Source: Candidatus Dormiibacterota bacterium
Lineage (GTDB): Bacteria; Chloroflexota; Dormibacteria; Dormibacterales; Dormibacteraceae
Direction: 5' to 3'
NCBI GenBank assembly: GCA_024280995.1
Contig: JAMXLM010000043.1
Coordinates: 1 to 64,000 of the forward strand
Length of the DNA: 64,000 nucleotides
The position numbers and the translations under genes were made by a program. Shown here piece after piece: positions 51,162 to 58,544 of the stretch. Position 1 is the stretch's first letter. Every line of letters starts with the position of its first letter. The notes below the pieces were generated by a model that was given only the letters and a program-made list of their open reading frames with translations, was not told where the DNA came from and made no database searches.

Positions 51162-54100
51162 CTAGCGCGGGGCTTTCTCAGCCTCCGAAGGCTGCTCGAC
51201 GGCAGCCTGGGTAGGCGCGATGACGCCGGCCGGGATGATCTGGCGGAACGCCTTCAGGGCGCTGTTCCATTCCGCCAGCATCGCGGCCGCCCTGGCGCTT
51301 CCGGTTCGACGGTGATGCTCCTCGACGAGGGCGCGCAGCTCCGCGACGTCCTCGGCCGGCACCTCGCGGGCGACCACGAAGTCGAGGTTGAGCTGGCCCC
51401 ATTCACGCAGGTACGCGACGCCGCCGGTCATGCCCGCGCCGGCGTTCCAACCCACCGGTCCAAGCGCCACCGCGACGCCGCCTGTCATGTACTCGCAGAA
51501 ATGATCGCCGGCGCCCTCCACCACCGCGACCGCGCCCGAGTTGCGGACGCAGAATCGCTCGCCCACGCGGCCGGCGATGAACAGCCTCCCGCCGGTCGCG
51601 CCGTAAGCGATCGTGTTGCCCGCGAGGACAGGGTCGGCGCCCTCGTCCTCGGCGAAGGGCCGAATCGCGATGACGCCGCCGCCCATGCCCTTGCCGACGT
51701 AGTCCTGCGCCTGGCCCTCCAGCGTGAGCTCGACGTCCGTGTCGAGGAAGGCTCCGAAGCTCTGGCCGGCGCTGCCACGGTAGGCGCGGGCCTCGCCGGG
51801 TGCGAGCGGTGCGCCGACGGTCCGTCGGGAGTTGTCGATGGGGCCCGACGGGGGCGGCGCCGCGGGCGCGTCACCGTTCCGCTGCCGGCCTCGGCGGCGC
51901 GGCTCGGCCGGGTCGGTCGGGGCCAGCACATAAGAAAGGTCGAGGCGAGCTCCTGGAACCGGGCGCAAAAGCTCGACGCGGCCGACGATCTCTTTCAGCG
52001 ACCTGGCGCCCAGCGCTGCCAGGTGCTCGCGCACCTCGCCGGCAAGAAGGAACAGGTGGTTGAGAACGTGCTCAGGCCGGCCCTCGAACTTTGCGCGCAA
52101 ATCCTCGCGCTGGGTGGCGATCCCCGTCGGGCAGGTGTTGAGGTGGCACTGGCGGGCCATGTCGCAGCCCAGCGCGACCAGCAGTCCGGTGCCAAAGCCG
52201 AATTCTTCCGCCCCGAGAAGCGCGGCGACAACGATGTCGCGGCCGCTGCGCAGCCCTCCGTCGGTGCGGAGGCTGACGCGTTCGCGCAGCCGATTCGCCA
52301 CCAGCACCTGCTGCGTCTCGGCGAGGCCGAGCTCCCACGGTGAGCCGGCGTTCTTGATCGAGGAAAGCGGCGACGCGCCTGTGCCGCCGTCGTGTCCGGA
52401 GATCAGGATGTAGTCCGCGTTTGCCTTGGCCACACCGGCCGCGATCGTTCCCACGCCGGCCTCGGATACGAGCTTCACGCCAACCCGGGCGCGGGGGTTG
52501 ACCGTCTTGAGGTCGTGAATGAGCTGAGCCAGGTCCTCGATCGAGTAGATGTCGTGGTGCGGCGGCGGGGAGATGAGCTGCATGCCGGGCTGGGCGTGTC
52601 GCAGGCGGGCGATCAGGCTTGTGACCTTCGCGCCCGGAAGCTGGCCACCCTCGCCTGGCTTCGAGCCCTGGGCGATCTTGATCTCCAGCTCGTCGGCGCG
52701 TTTCAGGTATCGGGGCGTGACTCCGAACCTCGCGCTGGCCACCTGCTTGACCCGGTTGTCGCGACGGGTTCCGCCATCGTCCGCGTACGTGTCAGGGTCC
52801 TCGCCGCCCTCGCCGGAGTTGGAGCGGGCGCCGGCCTGGTTCATCGCGATGGCCAGCGCCTCGTGCGCCTCGGGGGAGAGGGCGCCGAGCGACATCGCCG
52901 TGCTGACGAAACGCTTGACGATCTCGGACGCGGGTTCCACGTCCTCCAGCGGAACTGGCCGCGGACAGGCGTCGAGCTCCAGCATCTCGCGCAGCGTTTG
53001 CGCCTCGCCCAAGCTCGACAGCCGGCGCCACTCGCGGTAGGCGTCGACGTCTCCGGTCTGCGCCGCCTTCTTCGCCGCGCGCACCGCGAGCGGGTTGTAG
53101 GCGTGGTGCTCACCGGCCTTGCGGAATCGGATGCGGCCGTGGTCGGCCATGGGTTGCGGGCGTGCCCGCGCGGCGCGGTCGAGGTCGTCGAGGTCAGCGC
53201 CGCCGACGCGCGACGGCACCGCCGGGAAGCAGGTCGCCATCACCTCGGCGCCGAGACCGAGTGCCTCCAGCACCTCCGCGCCGCGGTAGCTCGCGACGCA
53301 CGAGATGCCCATCTTGGCCATGACCTTGAGCAGTCCCGCCTCGATCGCCTTGCGGTATCGAAGCGCCGCCTCATCGCCCGCCGTGGCGAGGGCCAGATAG
53401 GGGTGCACCGCGGTCGCGCCGATGGTGATCAGGCATGCGACGTCGTGCACGTCCACCGCGTCGCCTGCGATGGCAATGATGTCGGTGGCCATGCGGCGGC
53501 CGGTCGCGAGGAGGTATGTGTGCACCGCTCCGACCGCAAGCGCCATGGGCACCGGGATGCGGTGCTGCGCCGAGCGGCGATCGCTGAGGGCGATGACGCC
53601 GTCCACCTCGCCGGCCTCCGTGCACAGACGTCGCAGCGCGTCGCGAAGAGTCTCGTCGGGCGAGTAGGTGGCGTCGAGCACGGTCGCGCTCTCGAGGACT
53701 CTTGCCAGCTCGGCGGCGCCGAGCAAAGGCGACTCCAGCTCCAGGAGCTTGGTGTCGCTGGGAATCGCCGGATGGTGGCGCTTGAGGAGCTCGCGGTCGG
53801 CGCCGCCTTCAGGCTCGAGCGTTTGGCGCCGAGCACCGAGGAGCGTGCGCAGCGACATCACCGCTTTCTCGCGCAGCGGATCGATGGCGGGGTTGGTGAC
53901 CTGGGCGAAGCGCTGGCGCAGATATCCATAGACCCGGCGCGGCGTTCGCCCGAGCGGTGCGATGGGGATGTCGTCGCCCATCGAGTAGACCGGCTCCGCG
54001 CCGGTCTCGGCCATCACGTCGACGACGAACTTCACATCCTCGGTGCCCCATCCGTGCACCGCGTGCTGCTGCGCCAGGTCGTCGAGCGGATCCAGCGCGA

Positions 54101-55355
54101 CGTGATGTCTTTCCACCGGCACCAGCACGCGGTCGGCGAGCAGCGCGTAGTCGTGGCGCGCCGCGGCGCGCTCTTTCGCGTCCGCATCGCGGAGCAATGA
54201 GCTGTCGCGCGTGTCGACGAGCAGCATCTGGCCGGGGCCGAGCCGTCCGCGTTCGACGACGTCGCGAGGCTCCATCGAGACGACGCCCGCCTCGGACGCC
54301 GCGGCGACGATGCCCTGGCGTGTTCGCTGCCAGCGCAGCGGCCGCAGGCCGTTTCGATCGAGCGCCGCGCCGACCACGACGCCGTCGCTGAACGCGAGCG
54401 CGGCGGGACCGTCCCACGGCTCGAAGCGGATCGACTGGTAGCGATAGAAATCTCGGACCGGCGCGGAGATGTCGCCGCGCCCTTCCCATGCGTCGGGGAC
54501 CAGGCTCATCAGCGCCTCGCTCACCTCCCAGCCGCGGCGCACGAGCAGCTCGAGCGCGTTGTCCAGCGAGGCGGAGTCGGAACCGTCGGGCCAGATCGCG
54601 CCGCGAAGCTCGGGCTCGATCTCAACCTCACGGGCGCGCATCCAGGAGCGATTCCCGGTGATGGTGTTGATCTCGCCGTTGTGGGCGAGCATGCGGAAAG
54701 GCTGGGCCAGCCGCCAGTCCGGCATCGTGTTGGTCGAATAGCGCTGGTGGAAGACCGCGAGCTTGCTCTCGCACCGCTCGTCGTTGAGGTCGATGTAGAA
54801 ATCGGCCAGGCGCGTGCCCGCCATCAGGCCCTTGTAGACGACGGTGCGGCCGGAGCACGAGGGCACGTACATGCGCACCCCCTCCGCATCGGCGGTCTGT
54901 TCGATGCGCCGTCGCGAGCGGTACAGCTGCTGCTCCCAGGCGTCGCCGTCGAGGCCGGGGTTCTCCAGCAGACCGTGCCAGATCGCGGGCATCGTCTCGA
55001 GCGCCCGCTCGCCGAGGGAATCGACGCCGAGCGGCACCGCGCGCCAATCCGTGACCTTCAGGTGTCTTTCGACCAGCTTCCTCCCGCCCCCGTCCCAATC
55101 GAATACGGCGATCACGCCGGCATCGCCGCCGAGAAGGCGGTGTGGGACCTGGATGAGCATGCCCGCGCCATCGCCACTCTTGCCGTCGGCGTCGAGCCCG
55201 CCGCGATGGGCCAGGCGCGCGAGAGCCTGCACTCCGAGCGCGACCGCCTCGTGTCCGAGCTCGGGCGTGGCGACGAAGCCCATGCCACAGGCCGCGCGGG
55301 ATTCCGGGAGGTCCCCGGCCCACGCAAGGCGTGAAAGAGTCAGAGCGGGGGGCAC
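51162..55355 (-). CDS. gltB: Glutamate synthase large subunit
   Basis: The 1397-residue protein is a full GltB. It has the glutaminase domain with Cys23 in 'ACGMGFV', a central domain, the FMN-binding synthase domain, the [3Fe-4S] cysteines in 'CHLNTCPTGIATQ', and the C-terminal GXGXG beta-helix ('GDHFCEYMTGG'). It makes two glutamates from glutamine and 2-oxoglutarate. The small subunit gene gltD is not in the window. Residues before Cys23 would be a propeptide of 22 residues. GTG 55355 lies nine bases after a TAGCGT box. Confidence 0.94.
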   Translation of the reverse strand: MPPALTLSRLAWAGDLPESRAACGMGFVATPELGHEAVALGVQALARLAHRGGLDADGKSGDGAGMLIQVPHRLLGGDAGVIAVFDWDGGGRKLVERHLKVTDWRAVPLGVDSLGERALETMPAIWHGLLENPGLDGDAWEQQLYRSRRRIEQTADAEGVRMYVPSCSGRTVVYKGLMAGTRLADFYIDLNDERCESKLAVFHQRYSTNTMPDWRLAQPFRMLAHNGEINTITGNRSWMRAREVEIEPELRGAIWPDGSDSASLDNALELLVRRGWEVSEALMSLVPDAWEGRGDISAPVRDFYRYQSIRFEPWDGPAALAFSDGVVVGAALDRNGLRPLRWQRTRQGIVAAASEAGVVSMEPRDVVERGRLGPGQMLLVDTRDSSLLRDADAKERAAARHDYALLADRVLVPVERHHVALDPLDDLAQQHAVHGWGTEDVKFVVDVMAETGAEPVYSMGDDIPIAPLGRTPRRVYGYLRQRFAQVTNPAIDPLREKAVMSLRTLLGARRQTLEPEGGADRELLKRHHPAIPSDTKLLELESPLLGAAELARVLESATVLDATYSPDETLRDALRRLCTEAGEVDGVIALSDRRSAQHRIPVPMALAVGAVHTYLLATGRRMATDIIAIAGDAVDVHDVACLITIGATAVHPYLALATAGDEAALRYRKAIEAGLLKVMAKMGISCVASYRGAEVLEALGLGAEVMATCFPAVPSRVGGADLDDLDRAARARPQPMADHGRIRFRKAGEHHAYNPLAVRAAKKAAQTGDVDAYREWRRLSSLGEAQTLREMLELDACPRPVPLEDVEPASEIVKRFVSTAMSLGALSPEAHEALAIAMNQAGARSNSGEGGEDPDTYADDGGTRRDNRVKQVASARFGVTPRYLKRADELEIKIAQGSKPGEGGQLPGAKVTSLIARLRHAQPGMQLISPPPHHDIYSIEDLAQLIHDLKTVNPRARVGVKLVSEAGVGTIAAGVAKANADYILISGHDGGTGASPLSSIKNAGSPWELGLAETQQVLVANRLRERVSLRTDGGLRSGRDIVVAALLGAEEFGFGTGLLVALGCDMARQCHLNTCPTGIATQREDLRAKFEGRPEHVLNHLFLLAGEVREHLAALGARSLKEIVGRVELLRPVPGARLDLSYVLAPTDPAEPRRRGRQRNGDAPAAPPPSGPIDNSRRTVGAPLAPGEARAYRGSAGQSFGAFLDTDVELTLEGQAQDYVGKGMGGGVIAIRPFAEDEGADPVLAGNTIAYGATGGRLFIAGRVGERFCVRNSGAVAVVEGAGDHFCEYMTGGVAVALGPVGWNAGAGMTGGVAYLREWGQLNLDFVVAREVPAEDVAELRALVEEHHRRTGSARAAAMLAEWNSALKAFRQIIPAGVIAPTQAAVEQPSEAEKAPR

Positions 55356-55364
55356 GCGGGAGGA

Positions 55365-55370
55365 ACGCTA
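55365..55370 (-). promoter_or_regulatory. -10 box of gltB
   Basis: TAGCGT on the minus strand ends nine bases before GTG 55355. Confidence 0.4.
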
Positions 55371-55436
55371 CCGGCCGCGGCCGCAGGCTGCTAGTGGGCG
55401 GCCACCAAAAAAGCGCCGGTCTTTGTTAGTCCGGCC

Positions 55437-57161
55437 CTACATTCCCAGGAGGGCCTGCACCCGCAGCGCCACCGAAAGGTTGAGGCGGGTTTCGGGGTCC
55501 TCGAGGTCGAGGCCGGTGATCTCGCGGATCCGGTCGAGTCGGTAGCGCAGGGTGTTCGGATGTACGCGGAGTCGCAGGGCGGCCTCCTGCTGCTCCCCGG
55601 TCTCGAGATAGGCTCGCAGCGTTCCGACAAGTGCGCCCTTGCGCGCGTTGTCGTGGGCGACAAGTGGGCCGAGGTGCCGGCGGCTGTAGTCGACAAGACG
55701 CTCGTCGCTGACCGCCGCGAGCAGGCCGGTGAGACCCAGCTCGGGGACCGCGACCACCTGGCCCCAGCGCTTGAACCGTGCGAGCGACTCCATCACCGAG
55801 GTCACCTCGCGCAACGCTCCTTCGACGCCGAGCGGGGCCTCGATCGGGGCGCTGAATCCGACGGAGATCGTGAACCCGGGCTTCCACTCGGTGATGGCCT
55901 GCTGGATCTGCAGACCGAGCGCGTGGCTGCGGGCCTGGTGGTCGGCGACCTCCGTGCCCAGGGGCAGCAGCGCGACGACCTGGTCGGAACGGCCCTGCAC
56001 GAGAGCCCGCTGGTAGCCCGCCCTCACCACGCCTGTGACCCGCCTCAGGAATTCGCGTTTGAGCGCCTGGATCGCGTCCTCGGAGATCTGCCTCGCCTTG
56101 ACGAAGCCGCGAAAGTCGTCGATGTCGATGAGGACGACGATGTGGCTGCCGTGCAGCGGGTAGCCGACGTGCCGCGCCCGGCGTTGGGCGGCGGCCTCGT
56201 CCCCATAGCTGCCGTGGAGCAGGTCCTCGAGGAACTCGCCTCGGACCCTGCTCTCGACCTCGGACAGCTCCCGCTCTTTGACTATCGACAGGGCCAGCAC
56301 CAGGGCCGCCTGCTCGATGGCCATGAAGGCGAGCTCTTCGTTCTGTGGCGGGTGGTCCAGGATCGAGATGTAGCCGAGCACCTGGTTGGCGGCGAAGATC
56401 GGAGCGATTAGGCGCTCCCTCGACATGCCGAGGTGTGGAAAGGCCGGCACCTTCACCGGACCGCGCTTGGCCTCGACCTCGCGCAGCATGCGCTGGATCT
56501 GCGGGTCGAACAGCACCCGGTGCGGGGTGCCCTGGCGCTGGATGGTCTCCTTGCGGTGCGGGTCGGCGTTGCCGCCCGCGTGCGCGAGCAGGTGGAAGCT
56601 CGCGTCCTCGACGACGACGGCGCTTTCGAGCAGGTCCGCGAGCGTGCGGCAGATCTCGTTGACGCCCTTGCCGTCGAGGACGAGCTCGGTGAAGCGGCGG
56701 TGGATGTCCATCGACCGCTTGAGCCGCCAGTGCTCGGCGTTGATGATTCGCTCGAGCAGGGGCGTCATGAGGTCGACGAACTGGACGTCGGATGGGATGG
56801 TGAAGAGCGGCACCCTCAGGCGATCGGCCTCGGTGACCATCTCCGGCGGGATCCGCCTCAGGTAGGGAAGCGGCCGCACGACCAGGCCGGCGCCTCCGTT
56901 GTCGGCGATGCGGGCCACGAGGCGGATCTGGGCGTCCGGGTCGTCCTTGATCGGGAAGCCGCTGGTGAACATGAGGTCGCCCGCGCGCGGCTGGATCTCC
57001 GGCGTCTCCATGATCCGGACCCACTCGACCTGGCGGTCGAGCCCATCGGCGCCGGCCACCAGCGTGGCCTGGGCGAGCACCGAGCGCATGGCCTCTCTGA
57101 CCGTCGGCCGCGGTTGGTCGGGCTCGGCGGTGGCGAGCTTGTCGGGTTTCTTGACCGCCAT
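55437..57161 (-). CDS. PucR-family transcriptional regulator
   Basis: The 574-residue protein has the PucR N-terminal domain ('TVREAMRSVLAQATLVAG...VEWVRIMETPE', residues about 18-55), a middle GAF/GGDEF-like part and a C-terminal PucR helix-turn-helix ('QEAALRLRVHPNTLRYRLDRIREITG'). PucR regulators often control purine or amino-acid use. It lies upstream of gltB in the same direction with an 80-bp gap, so control of glutamate metabolism is possible but inferred. ATG 57161 is nine bases after TAAGCT. Confidence 0.88.
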   Translation of the reverse strand: MAVKKPDKLATAEPDQPRPTVREAMRSVLAQATLVAGADGLDRQVEWVRIMETPEIQPRAGDLMFTSGFPIKDDPDAQIRLVARIADNGGAGLVVRPLPYLRRIPPEMVTEADRLRVPLFTIPSDVQFVDLMTPLLERIINAEHWRLKRSMDIHRRFTELVLDGKGVNEICRTLADLLESAVVVEDASFHLLAHAGGNADPHRKETIQRQGTPHRVLFDPQIQRMLREVEAKRGPVKVPAFPHLGMSRERLIAPIFAANQVLGYISILDHPPQNEELAFMAIEQAALVLALSIVKERELSEVESRVRGEFLEDLLHGSYGDEAAAQRRARHVGYPLHGSHIVVLIDIDDFRGFVKARQISEDAIQALKREFLRRVTGVVRAGYQRALVQGRSDQVVALLPLGTEVADHQARSHALGLQIQQAITEWKPGFTISVGFSAPIEAPLGVEGALREVTSVMESLARFKRWGQVVAVPELGLTGLLAAVSDERLVDYSRRHLGPLVAHDNARKGALVGTLRAYLETGEQQEAALRLRVHPNTLRYRLDRIREITGLDLEDPETRLNLSVALRVQALLGM

Positions 57162-57170
57162 TGGAAAGCT

Positions 57171-57176
57171 AGCTTA
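57171..57176 (-). promoter_or_regulatory. -10 box of the PucR-type gene
   Basis: TAAGCT on the minus strand ends nine bases before ATG 57161. Confidence 0.4.
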
Positions 57177-57251
57177 GGGTGTGGTCGGGTTACAAGCAAT
57201 GCGCCAGTAGGCTTGTGACGCAGGCACTAGGAGTGTTTCGACGCAGCGCGT

Positions 57252-57257
57252 TAGAGT
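57252..57257 (+). promoter_or_regulatory. -10 box of the small zinc-ribbon gene, leaderless type
   Basis: TAGAGT ends six bases before ATG 57264. No -35 match was found at the usual distance. Confidence 0.5.
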
Positions 57258-57263
57258 CGGGGC

Positions 57264-57458
57264 ATGACCCTGGATTCGGTTCCGGCCTGCGACCGGCACG
57301 ACGGCGGCGTGTCCATGCAGCTGCGGACGATGCACTCGGACGTGTCCAACCCCGACGTGCTGGTGGGGTTGTTCGAGTGTCCAGAGTGCGGGCACGAGCG
57401 GTGGCTGCCGATCAAGACGACGTACGAGGAAAGCGAAACCTCCGTCCCGGCCGCCTAG
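57264..57458 (+). CDS. Small zinc-ribbon-like protein
   Basis: The 64-residue protein has 'ACDRHDG' at the N terminus and 'FECPECGHERWLP' in the second half, so one CxxC pair plus Cys and His could bind zinc. The family is unknown. The -10 box and the end of the frame in ordinary GC-rich codons support a real gene. It lies between the divergent PucR-type gene and the repeat-bounded DUF559 gene. Confidence 0.6.
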   Translation: MTLDSVPACDRHDGGVSMQLRTMHSDVSNPDVLVGLFECPECGHERWLPIKTTYEESETSVPAA

Positions 57459-57474
57459 GGTTCCGCTACTTTTC

Positions 57475-57538
57475 CCGGATAGTCCGGACTATCCGGTGGT
57501 TTGATCGATAGGCACGTGCCCTTCGTCCGGACTAACCG
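57475..57538. repeat. Left palindromic repeat pair bounding the DUF559 gene
   Basis: It begins with the perfect palindrome CGGATAGTCCGGACTATCCG (57476-57495, 22 bp with flanking C/G). After 25 bases comes CTTCGTCCGGACTAACCG (57521-57538), which covers the stop codon of the DUF559 gene. The same two motifs occur in reverse order and orientation at 58472-58535. Confidence 0.85.
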
Positions 57539-58398
57539 CGTTTGGGGAGTCGTGCCCGAGCCTGGCGAACTTCGGAAACGACCGCTGCTGGAAAGCGAAG
57601 GTCCACGGCCGAGAACCGTAGAAGGTGGTAGCCGGCATTGATGAGGGAGTTCTGTCGACGCAGGTCCGGCACCAAGCGGTCTCGGTGGTTGTCGCCGTCG
57701 AACTCGATGATGAGACCGCGATCCGGGTAGTACAAATCAGCTCGCCCGAGAAAGTCTCCACTTGAGTCGTGGATGTCGATCTGAACGCTCGGGTGAGGCA
57801 GACGAGCTTTGATCAAGTGGAGTCTCAGGCGCGTCTCCATCGGTGACTCTGATCGAGGCTCAACCAGCGCCAGCGCACGCCTCAGTCTCTTGATTCCCTT
57901 TTCGCCAGGATGTTCAGCGACGAAGTCAGCCAGTTCGCAGAGCGTGACGGCGCCCGACCGAATTCCGATCTCATTGGCAACGACCGCTTCGATTTGATCG
58001 CGACCACTGCCGAGGTCGCGAATTGTTCGAAGAGCAGAGGTGACACGAAGGTTTCCGACGGCGATGACCTCCGGCTCCGACAACGCTGCGCGACGAAGTT
58101 TCACACCGGCCCTGGCACGGACCGGTACCGTGCGATCGATCGTCACCTCAATTGGGTCGCAGGGGGTCATGTCGAGACCCAGCAGCCATGCTGCCGTTCG
58201 ACCAGAGAAGGCATAGGTCGGCGGCATTCGACGCGCAACCGCATCCAACGTCAGCTTGACGTCGTGCCGGCGCAGCACCGAAGCGTACTGCCCACGGCTC
58301 ATCCGCCTCCACCGGCTCGTCTGCAGGGCTTCCCAGCTGTATCCGACTTCGCGAGCCTCGTAGACGAAGAATGGTGCTGCAGGCAATGCTGAGCTCAT
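57532..58398 (-). CDS. AbiEi-like antitoxin / DUF559 endonuclease-fold protein
   Basis: The 288-residue protein has an N-terminal part like AbiEi-type antitoxins (winged helix plus 'LTLDAVARRMPPTYAFSGRTAAWLLGLD'). The C-terminal DUF559/VSR-like nuclease-fold part is 'GRADLYYPDRGLIIEFDGDNHRDR', with Asp and Glu-Phe-Asp-Gly placed as in PD-(D/E)xK enzymes. No toxin gene is adjacent. Its DNA is less GC-rich than the flanks, suggesting transfer. ATG 58398 is used, with TTG 58434 as an alternative. It is bounded on both sides by inverted palindromic repeats. Confidence 0.75.
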   Translation of the reverse strand: MSSALPAAPFFVYEAREVGYSWEALQTSRWRRMSRGQYASVLRRHDVKLTLDAVARRMPPTYAFSGRTAAWLLGLDMTPCDPIEVTIDRTVPVRARAGVKLRRAALSEPEVIAVGNLRVTSALRTIRDLGSGRDQIEAVVANEIGIRSGAVTLCELADFVAEHPGEKGIKRLRRALALVEPRSESPMETRLRLHLIKARLPHPSVQIDIHDSSGDFLGRADLYYPDRGLIIEFDGDNHRDRLVPDLRRQNSLINAGYHLLRFSAVDLRFPAAVVSEVRQARARLPKRG

Positions 58399-58471
58399 TG
58401 GGAGAGGATGAGGGGGCGGCCTTGGCGGGTTCAAGCCAGGGTGTTAAGGCAATCCCAGAAACCCAACATCA

Positions 58472-58535
58472 CGGATAGTCCGGACGAAGCGCATGAATGG
58501 CTCGCAAAAAGCACGGACAGTCCGGACTATCCGTG
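58472..58535. repeat. Right palindromic repeat pair bounding the DUF559 gene
   Basis: It contains CGGATAGTCCGGACGAAG (58472-58489), the inverted counterpart of the inner left motif. It also contains the near-palindrome CGGACAGTCCGGACTATCCG (58514-58533), which differs from the outer left motif at one base. The spacing between motifs is 44 bases here and 45 on the left. The gene's promoter must lie in or near this region. Confidence 0.85.
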
Positions 58536-58544
58536 TGGAACGGG

